Source: Pelethousia sp002409725
GTDB lineage: Bacteria > Bacillota > Clostridia > Christensenellales > CAG-138
Length of the DNA stretch: 64,000 nt
Direction of reading: 5' to 3'
Assembly: GCA_937915455.1 (NCBI GenBank)
Contig: CALDNN010000196.1
Span: 1-64,000 of the forward strand
Below the pieces are notes generated by a model. It was not told the DNA's origin and made no database searches. It was given only the letters and a program-made list of their open reading frames with translations. The position numbers were made by a program, and so were the translations under genes. Within the stretch, counting starts at the first letter, position 1, and each line of letters opens with the position of its first letter. Positions 43,103 through 51,459 of the stretch are shown piece after piece.

Positions 43103-43231
43103 ATGAAAAAACTGACGAATATGGTGGCTAACAGCGGCGCTTGCGGATTGCCGGGCCTACGGCGCGCGTTTTACGCGGGCGCTGTAAGCGCGGCGGTACA
43201 GAAAAAACCAACAAAAGAATATATAGAATAA
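43103..43231 (+). CDS. Possible 42-residue protein encoded before the ferredoxin gene
   Basis: An ATG at 43103, preceded by AGAGGTGGGGG, opens a 42-codon frame (MKKLTNMVANSGACGL at the start, KKPTKEYIE at the end) that stops at TAA 43229-43231, 14 bp before the ferredoxin ATG. The Lys-rich ends and good ribosome-binding site suggest translation, perhaps coupled to the ferredoxin. The middle has an Ala/Gly-rich segment (RRAFYAGAVSAAV). I know no family for it. Confidence 0.4.
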   Translation: MKKLTNMVANSGACGLPGLRRAFYAGAVSAAVQKKPTKEYIE

Positions 43232-43245
43232 CAAGGAGGATCACC

Positions 43246-43434
43246 ATGAAAGCGACATTGGATCGAAGCGGCTGCATTTCCTGCGGTATGTGCGCAGATA
43301 CCTGCCCCGAGGTTTTCCGTATGGCTGAGGATGGGGTGGCCGAAGTGTACCGGGAGGACGTACCCCCTGAGGCCGAAGAGAGCGCCGTCGAGGCGCAGGA
43401 GGGCTGCCCGGTTTCTGTGATCACAGTGGAATAG
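43246..43434 (+). CDS. Small ferredoxin with a single [4Fe-4S] cluster
   Basis: A 62-residue ferredoxin. Cluster ligands are CISCGMC (CxxCxxC, residues 11-17) followed by CP, plus a distant Cys near residue 54 in GCPVSVI; there is no second cluster motif. Acidic residues cover the rest, as usual for electron carriers. The ATG at 43246 is used because AAGGAGG lies 9 bp upstream. Partner enzymes are unknown. Confidence 0.9.
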   Translation: MKATLDRSGCISCGMCADTCPEVFRMAEDGVAEVYREDVPPEAEESAVEAQEGCPVSVITVE

Positions 43435-43447
43435 CTTTTGCAAACCA

Positions 43448-43470
43448 ATCCCCCGGCCAAGCCGGGGGAT
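43448..43470. terminator. Bidirectional terminator between ferredoxin and hxlR
   Basis: ATCCCCCGGC (43448-43457) and GCCGGGGGAT (43461-43470) form a perfect stem with a three-base loop, flanked by further pairing GCAAA/TTTGC. Confidence 0.85.
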
Positions 43471-43480
43471 ATTGATTTGC

Positions 43481-43839
43481 TTATACGTCCAATCGCATGG
43501 AGCAGGATATCTCCAGCCCTTTTTCCTTCATATAGCCAGCGCCCCATTCATACATGGCGGTTAGGATAGGCTTAAGGCTCTTGCCCCGCGCCGTGAGCGA
43601 ATATTCCACTTTGGGCGGAACCACCGGAAAGACCTCGCGTGCGAGCAGGTCATCCGCCTCCAGCTCGCGCAGCTGCTGCGTGAGCATCTTAGGCGTAGCC
43701 GCAGGGATCAGCCGCTGCAGCTCCCATGGCGCAGCGTACCGCTTAAAAGGTGCCAGAGGATCAGCGACTTGTACTTGCCGCCGATCAGGCGCAAAGTCGC
43801 GTCCACAGGGCAATGCAGGCAGGTTTCGTCGCATTTCAT
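43481..43839 (-). pseudogene. HxlR-family regulator gene with a single-base frameshift
   Basis: From ATG 43839 (GGAGG upstream) the frame reads MKCDETCLHCPVDATLRLIG and WHLLSGTLRHG, the normal start of an HxlR winged-helix regulator with its redox-type Cys residues. It then hits a stop after CSG. One base further on, a second frame supplies the rest, RLIPAATPKMLTQQLRELEA and PPKVEYSLTARGKSL, to 43481. The break is at about 43724 in a GGG run, where GGGG would restore a full protein of about 118 residues. It is either a recent pseudogene or a homopolymer error. Confidence 0.85.
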
Positions 43840-43853
43840 GAAGAATTCCTCCT

Positions 43854-43873
43854 TACTATCATTTTGGATAGTA
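43854..43873. promoter_or_regulatory. Inverted repeat upstream of hxlR, probable operator
   Basis: TACTATC (43854-43860) and GATAGTA (43867-43873) form a perfect 7-bp dyad with a six-base spacer immediately before the hxlR ribosome-binding site. Such dyads are usual autoregulatory sites for HxlR proteins. Confidence 0.6.
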
Positions 43874-43978
43874 TTGCACAATAAAGTACATACTTGTCAT
43901 TATGAATATTATGGTTACAATAATAATATGACGGCTGGAAGCTGTCAAGGCCAAATGTGAGGAACGAGGTGATCCCGT

Positions 43979-46462
43979 ATGGAAAGTCAGGTATTGAGCA
44001 TTCGTGGCATGACCTGCGCGGCCTGCGCCCAGCGCATCGAGAAGGCCGTAAAAAAGCTGCCCGGCGTGCAGCAGGCTGCCGTGAATCTGGCGAGCGAAAA
44101 GCTCTTTGTGGAATATGGCGAGGACGCTACCCTAGAGGATATCAAGGCGGCCGTGACCAAAATTGGCTATGAAGTCGAGGAAAAGGCGGCAAACAGCACC
44201 ATCGCCATCCCCATCGGCGGCATGACCTGTGCTGCCTGTTCGCAGCGCGTCGAAAAGGTGCTCAATCGCCTCGACGGGGTGGTGAGCGCCTCGGTCAACC
44301 TGGCCACCGAAAAGGCCACGGTTACCTACGAGCCGCAGAAGATACGCCAATCCGCCATCAAGGCGGCCATCGAAAAGGCTGGCTACCAGCCTTTGGAAAT
44401 CGCCAAGACCGACGCCGCCGAGGAAGACCGGCTACGCAAGCAAAAGGCCATCCGCCTGCAATGGATCAAGTTCATCGTGGCCGCGGCCTTTGGCCTGCCG
44501 CTCCTATATATCGCTATGGCGCCCATGATAAGCTTTGTGCGTCTGCCCTTCCCGGCCTGGCTGCAGCCCATGCGCTACCCATTGATCTACGGCCTGGTGC
44601 AGATCGCGTTGGTGATCCCCATCATTGCCGTGGGGCATAGGTTTTACACCGTAGGCTTCAAGGCGCTTTGGCAGCGCAGCCCGAATATGGATTCGCTCAT
44701 CGCCATCGGCACCACGGCCGCTGTGGTCTACAGCGTGTATAACGTATTTCAAATCGTTAAGGGCCATTATATGGCCGTGGACGCGCTCTATTTTGAGACC
44801 GCAGGCGTGATCATCGCCCTCATCATGCTGGGCAAAACGCTAGAAGCCGTTTCCAAGGGGAAGACCAGCGAGGCCATCAAAAAGCTGATGGGCCTAGCCC
44901 CCAAAACAGCCATCATCCTGCACGATGGCGAGGAAAAGGAAATCCCCATCGACGAGGTGGAAATCGGCGATATCCTCATCGTCAAGCCCGGCGCGAAAAT
45001 ACCCGTGGATGGCACCGTGCTTTCCGGCCACACGGCCATCGATGAATCCATGCTCACCGGCGAGAGCATGCCTGTGGATAAAAAAGCGGGGGATGCGGTC
45101 TACGCCGCGTCGCTCAACACCAACGGCAGCATCCAGTTCCGCGCCGAAAAGATCGGTAGCGATACGGCCCTGGCGCAAATCATCAAGCTGGTGGAGGATG
45201 CGCAGGGCTCCAAGGCCCCCATCGCCCAAATGGCGGATATCGTCTCCGGCTATTTCGTGCCTATCGTCGTGGCTATCGCCCTGGTTGCGGGCCTCGTCTG
45301 GCTGATCGGCACGGGCGGGGATGTGAAATTCAGCCTCACCATCTTCATCTCCGTGCTGGTCATCGCCTGTCCCTGCGCCCTGGGCCTGGCCACCCCCACA
45401 GCCATCATGGTGGGCACGGGAAAGGGCGCGGAAAACGGCATCCTCATCAAGGGGGGCGAAGCGCTGGAAACGGCGCACAAGGTGGATACCATCGTTTTCG
45501 ATAAGACCGGCACCATCACCGAGGGCAAGCCCACGGTTACGGATGTTCTGCCCGCAGACGGTTTCTCCGAAGAGGCGCTTATGCGCGTCACCGCCTCTGC
45601 GGAAATGGGTTCCGAGCACCCGCTGGGCCAGGCCATCGTGCAGGGTGCGCAGGAAAAGGGCCTGGAGCTTATGCAGGTGGCGGATTTCGAAGCCCTCACG
45701 GGCCGGGGCATCCGCGCCAAGATCAACGGCCAAACCATCCTCGCGGGCAACCGCAAGCTGATGGAAGAGCAGGGCGTCGCCCTGGGTGCGTTCGAGGCCG
45801 AGGCGGATAGGCTGGCCGGTGAAGGCAAGACCCCTATGTATGTGGCTGCGGATAACAGCCTTGCCGGCATCGTGGCCGTGGCGGATGTGGTCAAGCCCAG
45901 CAGTCGCCGGGCCATCGAGCGCCTGCATAAGATGGGCATTCAGGTGGCGATGATTACCGGTGATAACAAAAAGACCGCCGGCGCCATTGCCAAGCAGGTG
46001 GGGATCGACCGGGTACTGGCCGATGTGCTGCCGCAGGATAAAGCGGGCGAGGTCAAAAAGCTGCAAGCCGAAGGCCGTAAGGTGGCCATGGTGGGGGATG
46101 GCATCAACGACGCGCCCGCCCTGGCCCAGGCAGATGTGGGCATCGCTATCGGCTCGGGCACGGATGTGGCCATGGAGTCCGCGGATATCGTGCTCATGCG
46201 CAGCGATCTGATGGATGTTTCCGCGGCCATCGAGCTGAGCAAAAAGACCATCCGCAACATCAAGCAGAATTTGTTCTGGGCCTTTGGCTATAACTCCATC
46301 GGCATTCCCATCGCGGCGGGCCTGCTGTACCTGTTCGGCGGCCCCCTGCTCAACCCGATCTTCGCCGCCGCGGCCATGAGCCTCAGCTCCGTTTCGGTGG
46401 TGACCAACGCCCTGCGGCTCAAAGGCTTCAAGGTGACCCATTCCGAAGAGGAGGCGGTTTAG
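43979..46462 (+). CDS. copA: Copper-exporting P1B-type ATPase
   Basis: An 827-residue Cu(I) pump. Two N-terminal heavy-metal domains carry GMTCAAC (residues 10-16 and 81-87). The membrane CPC motif (ACPCALGLATPTA, near 464), phosphorylation loop DKTGT (near 507), SEHPLG, TGDNKKTA and MVGDGINDAPAL are all intact, and the last membrane segments have the YN and MSLSS residues of CopA. A GAGGTGAT site precedes the ATG. It heads an operon with a lipoprotein and CopZ. Confidence 0.95.
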   Translation: MESQVLSIRGMTCAACAQRIEKAVKKLPGVQQAAVNLASEKLFVEYGEDATLEDIKAAVTKIGYEVEEKAANSTIAIPIGGMTCAACSQRVEKVLNRLDGVVSASVNLATEKATVTYEPQKIRQSAIKAAIEKAGYQPLEIAKTDAAEEDRLRKQKAIRLQWIKFIVAAAFGLPLLYIAMAPMISFVRLPFPAWLQPMRYPLIYGLVQIALVIPIIAVGHRFYTVGFKALWQRSPNMDSLIAIGTTAAVVYSVYNVFQIVKGHYMAVDALYFETAGVIIALIMLGKTLEAVSKGKTSEAIKKLMGLAPKTAIILHDGEEKEIPIDEVEIGDILIVKPGAKIPVDGTVLSGHTAIDESMLTGESMPVDKKAGDAVYAASLNTNGSIQFRAEKIGSDTALAQIIKLVEDAQGSKAPIAQMADIVSGYFVPIVVAIALVAGLVWLIGTGGDVKFSLTIFISVLVIACPCALGLATPTAIMVGTGKGAENGILIKGGEALETAHKVDTIVFDKTGTITEGKPTVTDVLPADGFSEEALMRVTASAEMGSEHPLGQAIVQGAQEKGLELMQVADFEALTGRGIRAKINGQTILAGNRKLMEEQGVALGAFEAEADRLAGEGKTPMYVAADNSLAGIVAVADVVKPSSRRAIERLHKMGIQVAMITGDNKKTAGAIAKQVGIDRVLADVLPQDKAGEVKKLQAEGRKVAMVGDGINDAPALAQADVGIAIGSGTDVAMESADIVLMRSDLMDVSAAIELSKKTIRNIKQNLFWAFGYNSIGIPIAAGLLYLFGGPLLNPIFAAAAMSLSSVSVVTNALRLKGFKVTHSEEEAV

Positions 46463-46464
46463 CC

Positions 46465-47136
46465 ATGAAAAACACCAAACGTATTGTTATGATCTCTCTG
46501 CTGGTGGCGCTGCTGCTCCTTTCCGCCGCCTGCGCCCAATTGAAACAGGATCTGGATGTGATCGGGAAAGGCTCCACAGATTCCTTTGAAGCGCTGCTGC
46601 TAGCCGCGCCGGAGCAGATCAAAGATACGGCGGGTGGCTGGGCCTTCCAAGCGCCGGATGGCGGCGCGAAGTTCATCTGGCGTGAGGATTGGAGCGCCGG
46701 CAACGACGTTCAGCTCGTCTTCGACGCCTCGCCCTTCCTGGCCGCCGGGCTGGATGCAGCCAAGCTACCGGAAGCTTACGCCTACGATGGCGAAACCATC
46801 ACTATGGGCGTGGAATTAGGCGAAGCATCCGTACAGGATGGTACGCCCCTTGGGGCCTACGAGCGGATCGTCAGGCTCGCGCCGGATGCCATCGGCTACC
46901 ATAGCGATATGGATCACTTTGGTGTGAGCCTGGGGGGCGGCAATATGTTCGAGTGGGCCAACGATTTAGAAGCCAATAATAAGGATATCGTATTTGCCCT
47001 CAACCCCGAACCGCTAATCGCTGCCGGGGTCGATCCGGGCGCTGTGGCGGGCTGGGCCTTTGCCAAGGTCTCCATGCACGAGCGCGGTAAAACGGTAGAC
47101 GTAGATAGGCTTTTAAAGCCCTTCAACTTAGTATAA
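46465..47136 (+). CDS. Lipoprotein of unknown function in the copper operon, with an internal repeat
   Basis: A 223-residue protein with a signal peptide and lipobox LSAAC (Cys23). The mature part appears duplicated: AKFIWREDWSAGNDVQLVFD with PFLAAGLD (about 72-100) resembles NMFEWANDLEANNKDIVFAL with PLIAAGVD (about 168-200). Each unit thus has an aromatic, Trp, Asn/Asp and AAG-D pattern. His and Met residues (HSDMDHF) lie between the units and could bind metal. It starts 2 bp after copA and ends 21 bp before copZ, so a role in copper handling outside the membrane is likely. I recognise no family. Confidence 0.75.
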   Translation: MKNTKRIVMISLLVALLLLSAACAQLKQDLDVIGKGSTDSFEALLLAAPEQIKDTAGGWAFQAPDGGAKFIWREDWSAGNDVQLVFDASPFLAAGLDAAKLPEAYAYDGETITMGVELGEASVQDGTPLGAYERIVRLAPDAIGYHSDMDHFGVSLGGGNMFEWANDLEANNKDIVFALNPEPLIAAGVDPGAVAGWAFAKVSMHERGKTVDVDRLLKPFNLV

Positions 47137-47157
47137 ATAGAGAAAACGGAGGAAATT

Positions 47158-47370
47158 ATGATGGAAAAGAGCATCATTCGGGTCGACGGCATGTCCTGCC
47201 AGCATTGTGTGAAGGCCGTGAGTGGGGCCGTGAATGCCCTGCCGGGCATTGAGAGCGTGGAGGTGGATCTGGCGGCCAAAACGGTGGCCGTGGCGCACGA
47301 CGCTGCCAAGAGCAGCCTCAAAACCATAAAAGCGGCCATCGAGGATCAGGGCTACGATGTAGTCGGTTAA
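47158..47370 (+). CDS. copZ: Copper chaperone CopZ
   Basis: A 70-residue single heavy-metal-associated domain with the Cu(I) site GMSCQHC (residues 11-17) and the usual beta-alpha-beta-beta-alpha-beta pattern ending in AIEDQGYDV. It carries Cu(I) to the N-terminal domains of CopA. CGGAGG precedes the ATG. Confidence 0.93.
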   Translation: MMEKSIIRVDGMSCQHCVKAVSGAVNALPGIESVEVDLAAKTVAVAHDAAKSSLKTIKAAIEDQGYDVVG

Positions 47371-47735
47371 AGGTAGGGGGAGCGGCGCATGAATAAAAAG
47401 AGTTATAGTTACCCACATTAACGAAATGTGGGGTAAATCCTATGGTTATTACAGTGAATTAGAAAAGAAACTCGATAATGTTTTCTTTGCCTATGATGGT
47501 ATGGAAATTATAGTATAGCGCATCAGCTAATAAACATGCTCTGCATCAAGCAAATTCCGATTTCCTGCGCATCGTACCTAATAAAAGCAATGGGCCGCAT
47601 CGCTTTTCGCTATGCGGCCTATGTTTATCTATGGTATCGCCACGTATCCGAGTGCCGATTCGCTTGTGGGCGGCCCATCTGATCGCATAGCCCCAAGCCC
47701 GGCTGCCAATACTAGGGAGCGGAAGGGGTGAGGCT
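47371..47735. other. Intergenic region with a short relic frame
   Basis: A 30-codon frame at 47426-47518 (starting MWGKSYGYYSELEKKLDNVF, ending FAYDGMEIIV) resembles the tail of a larger mobile-element protein, and is A/T-rich compared with its surroundings. It has no good ribosome-binding site. A hairpin at 47593-47619 follows. Nothing else is supported. Confidence 0.4.
47593..47622. terminator. Hairpin between copZ and the second hydroxylase operon
   Basis: GGCCGCAT (47593-47600) pairs with ATGCGGCC (47612-47619), with an inner CGC/GCG-like loop. Short T/A-rich flanks suggest a terminator of modest strength. Confidence 0.55.
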
Positions 47736-50050
47736 ATGGCGACGGTTCGCTTGGACGCGCCGCTCAAGGTGAGCGGTCAGGCCCAATACACAGCGGATAT
47801 CGACGCGCCGCCGCAGCTATATGCCGCCTATGCAGTGGCAGGTGTGGGTCATGGCGTGCTGCACGCCGTGCATACGCACGAGGCTGAGTGTCTAGATGGC
47901 GTACGCGCGGTCATCTGCGGGCGCGCGAGCCTGCCATTAACGGGCATTTTGCTGGAGGATCGGCCCATCTTGGCCACGGGCCGGGTGCGCTATGCAGGCG
48001 AACCTATTGCCCTGGTAGTTGCGGATACGCAGCAGCAGGCCGAAGCCGCCGCCCTGCTTATCACCGCCGATATCACGCCCCTGCCCGTGGTCAACGCGCT
48101 GGATGAAGCCCTGCGGGCCGGCGCAGCGCTTTTGCACCCGGAGCTGGCAGGTTACGCCAAGCTGGTGGAGGATGTTTATCCTCAGTCGGGTACAAATATC
48201 GCTTCCTCGTATAGAATTTCTAAGGGCGACAGCAGTACCGCTTTTTCTCAATGCGTCGTCGTTGTGAGCATACCTACCACCTGCCGCAATCAGACCACAT
48301 CGCGCTGGAGCCACGCTGCTCTAGCGCCCTGTTTCTTGCAGACGGCAGGTTGAAGATCCGCAGTTCCACCCAAGCACCCTATACGGTGCGTTGGCTGGTA
48401 GCCAAGGCCCTGGGCCTGGAAATGGGCAAGGTGGAGGTGGAAACGCCTTTTCTGGGCGGGGCCTTTGGAGGGAAAACCCCGGTATTCCTCGAATATCTGG
48501 CCGCGCTGGCTGCCCGCAAATTCCCAGGATTTACCATTAAGCTGGAAAACAGCCGTGGCCGGGATATGGCCTCATCCCCCAGCCGTCTGGCTTTAGAGGC
48601 GGTTATCCGCCTTGGCGCGGACGTAAACGGCAAGATCCTTGCGGCCAGGATGGAATATCTCTTGGATTGCGGGGCCTATTGCGATATCGCCCCCAATATG
48701 GCCAAGGCCATCGCCGTGGATTGCAGCGGGCCCTATAATATCGAAAATTTATACTGCGATTCCCTCTGCGTGTATACCAACCATACATACGCCACCTCTT
48801 TTCGCGGCTTCGCCCACGAATCTTATACCTTTTGCCTGGAGCGCACGCTAGATGCGCTGGCAGACGCGTTGCATATGGACAAATTGCAGCTGCGGGAGAT
48901 CAATGCCATCCGCCCCGGCGATTTCACGCCCACCATGGTCAAGACCAACGCCAGCAACCTGGGGAATGTAGCCGCCTGTATCAACAGCCTGCGTAGCCAG
49001 CTTGATTGGCAGGCGGGGGAGCGCGTGCAGCTAGAAAATGGCCTGATCCGGGCCAAAGGGATATCCCTGCTGTGGAAGACGCCTAACCCTAGCCTCCGGG
49101 CCAGTGCCGGAGCCGTGCTCACATTTAATGGAGACGGCAGCGCCAACCTCAATGTGGGCGTGGTGGAGATGGGGAATGGTGGCAAGGAGACGCTAGCCCT
49201 ACTGGCGGCCCAGCGCCTGCGGATGGCGGCCGGCCGCGTGCACGTTTCTTTTTCTGTGGATACCAAGCTTACGCCGGAGTATTGGAAGACCGTGGCTTCC
49301 CTTTCGAGCTTCCTCGCGGGCAAAGCGGTGATCGCCGCTTGCGACGATGCCCTGCGCCAGCTTATCAGCCAGGCGGCGATCGTCCTACGCTGCTCAGAGG
49401 AAGATCTTGATTATGGGCAAGAAAAGGTCTTTTTCAAGGGCGAACCGGATTTTTGCGTGGGCTATCAGGATCTTGTTTCCGGCGTGATCCTTAGCGGAGG
49501 CAACTCTATAGGCGGCCAGATCATCGGCAGGGGTAGCCATGTGATGCGCCACACCGGCCCTCTGGCGAAGGATACCGGCAAGGGGAGAACCGGCCATTCC
49601 TGGACGGTGGGCGCGCAGGGAGTAGAGGTGGAATACGACCCAAAGGATCATTCTTACCGCCTGCTTCGGGCCTGCACTTCCATGGATATTGGCGCCGTGC
49701 AGGATTTTGACGCAGCAGTTGCCATGATCCGTGGAGGCATGAGCATGGGTTTGAGCCTGGCGCGCAATGAGGAATATATTTACGATGAAGGCGCCCGCCT
49801 ATTGACCGCTAGCCTACGCAACTATGAGCTGCTGCGTATTGGCGAAGAACCGGCCTATGATGTGGCACTCATCACCACACCGCAGGCGGATGCGCCTGGC
49901 GGCATGCGCGTTTTTTCTGAACATGGCGTGATCGGCATGCCCGCAGCTCTGGCCAATGCCCTTTCCTGCGCGGCCGGGGTATCACTGGACATGCTGCCGC
50001 TCACGCCGGAGAGCATTTGGTACGCCCTTGGGCAGGAGAGCGCGCTGTGA
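47736..50050 (+). pseudogene. Second molybdenum hydroxylase large subunit, frameshifted
   Basis: The first frame (47736 to about 48265) gives the a/b-hammerhead part: LKVSGQAQYTADIDAP, VRYAGEPIALVVAD and a tail ending KGDSSTAFSQC. The second frame (from about 48265) goes on with EHTYHLPQSDHIALEP and runs to 50050 with the Moco loop PFLGGAFGGKTP and the terminal SEHGVIGMPAALANAL. One missing base near 48262-48270 separates them. Restored, the protein would be about 770 residues, similar in plan to XdhA but a different subgroup. Substrate is unknown. A GGGGTGAGG site precedes the ATG. Confidence 0.85.
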
Positions 50051-50871
50051 TTCCCTGCAACTTCGATTATTATCGGCCAGAAAGCCTGCAAGAGCTGGGC
50101 CAGGCCATCCGCGAAGCGCCCCGGCCTTTTCAATTCCTGGCCGGCGGCACGGAGATCGTGACGATGGCGCAGGCGGGGGAGGTCGCCCCTAAAGCAGTGA
50201 TCGACCTCAAGGCCATACCCGCCTGCAACAAGCTGGCTATGGAAAACGGCAGGCTGCACATGGGCGCGGCCCTGACGTTGACACAAGCGGCCACATCCGG
50301 CCTCTTTCCCCTGCTGGGGAGCGTGGCCCGGCGCATATCCGACCACACCAACCAATGCACCATCACGCTGGGCGGGAATATCTGCGGCACGATCGCCTAC
50401 CGCGAGGCCATTTTGCCTCTGCTGCTCTCGGAGGCGCGGGCGGGCTTCTTTCGCAAGGGGCGGGTCGTTGAGCAAAAGCTGGCCGATTGCTTTCATGGCC
50501 GCTTGCAGCGGGAGGAAGAAACCGCGCTGCTCTACCTCTGCGTGGAGCAAAAATACCTGTCCATGCCTTATGTCCATGTGAAAAAGGTAAAAAACGAAAA
50601 GATCGACTATCCGCTTCTAACCCTCGCCGCACTCAAAGCGCCCGAAGGAGTCCGGCTGGCGGTCTCGGGCCTTTGCTCTTTCCCCTTTTTAGTTGAATGT
50701 GCGGCGCTGGCGGACCCAAGCCGCATGCCCGGCCAAAGGGCGGAGGCGGTGATCAAAAGCCTGCCCGAGCAGCCCCGTGCGGACTCCTTCGCCAGTGCCG
50801 CATGGCGCGCCTTCATCATGAAGCAGGCTGTGGAGGATGCTATCGCCCGATTGGAGGGCAGGGGAGGATGA
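50047..50871 (+). CDS. Second molybdenum hydroxylase, FAD-binding subunit
   Basis: A 274-residue flavoprotein subunit of the CoxM/XdhB type with FLAGGTEIVTMAQAGE (about 36-51) and the second flavin motif CTITLGGNICGTIAYRE. The start is a GTG at 50047 that overlaps the large-subunit stop as GTGA. The 3' end overlaps the Fe-S gene by 4 bp. It is the only one of the three genes in this operon that appears intact. Confidence 0.85.
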   Translation: MIPCNFDYYRPESLQELGQAIREAPRPFQFLAGGTEIVTMAQAGEVAPKAVIDLKAIPACNKLAMENGRLHMGAALTLTQAATSGLFPLLGSVARRISDHTNQCTITLGGNICGTIAYREAILPLLLSEARAGFFRKGRVVEQKLADCFHGRLQREEETALLYLCVEQKYLSMPYVHVKKVKNEKIDYPLLTLAALKAPEGVRLAVSGLCSFPFLVECAALADPSRMPGQRAEAVIKSLPEQPRADSFASAAWRAFIMKQAVEDAIARLEGRGG

Positions 50872-51345
50872 TCGTTTACAAAGGCAAGGCGGAAATCACC
50901 CTGCTTGTGAACGGCCGGACCCACGTGCTATGGGTACGGGCCGCGGATGTGCTGCTGGATGTGCTACGCGGCCAGCTGGGCCTCACCGGGGCCAAGCCCG
51001 GCTGCCGCAATGGCGATTGCGGGGCCTGCACCGTGGTAATGGACGGGCTGCCCGTCAAAAGCTGTCTGGTTCTTGCCTGTGCCGCAGAGGGTAAGCAGAT
51101 CCTCACCGTGGAGGGCATTGGTGAAAGCCCGCTGGCCAAAGCTTTTAGTGAAGCCAGGGCCTTTCAATGCGGCTATTGTACGCCGGGCTTCCTGATGGCC
51201 AGCTTACGCCCTTTTGCAAAATGAGCCTCAGGCGGACGAGGGCACAATGGAGGAATGGCTGCAAGCAAACATCTGCCGTTGCACCAGCTATGCGGAGATC
51301 CGTGCGGCCCTGCGCGCTGTTTTGCCGGGCACGGCGCGGCCGTGA
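50868..51345 (+). pseudogene. Second molybdenum hydroxylase, 2Fe-2S subunit, frameshifted
   Basis: The first frame from ATG 50868 encodes the plant-type ferredoxin part (GCRNGDCGACTVVMDGLP) and CGYCTPGFLMA, then ends early at TGA 51222-51224. The next frame continues with YALLQNEPQADEGTMEEWLQ and NICRCTSYAEIRAAL up to TGA 51343-51345, which restores the CxC ligands of the second cluster. One surplus base, probably in GGCC near 51200, explains the break. As written, the product lacks two cluster ligands and cannot carry its inner [2Fe-2S] centre. Confidence 0.85.
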
Positions 51346-51385
51346 AGAAGTACCTCGCCTTTACGGGGGCTCTATCGTGACGAAG

Positions 51386-51407
51386 AGTGGCTATCGCCAC
51401 TTTTTTG
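51386..51407 (+). terminator. Terminator after the second hydroxylase operon
   Basis: AGTGGC (51386-51391) and GCCACT (51396-51401) with a four-base loop followed by TTTTT. Nearly the same hairpin occurs at 59592-59617. Confidence 0.8.
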
Positions 51408-51415
51408 ACGTACAA

Positions 51416-51437
51416 AAAGGCCCCGTGAGGGGCCTTT
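51416..51437 (-). terminator. Terminator of hpf
   Basis: AAAGGCCCC (51416-51424) pairs with GGGGCCTTT (51429-51437) around a four-base loop, just beyond the hpf stop on the minus strand. Confidence 0.8.
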
Positions 51438-51459
51438 GATATTTGATAAATAAAGCGGA

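Noticed and set aside
44894..46441. Minus-strand frame of 515 codons
   Set aside because: Antisense shadow of copA; no family similarity and no ribosome-binding site.
49901..49960. Loss of the catalytic glutamate in the second hydroxylase
   Set aside because: The XdhA-type GEPP is absent, but SEHGVIG aligns with the GEAGTIG form of other subgroups, so the glutamate is present.
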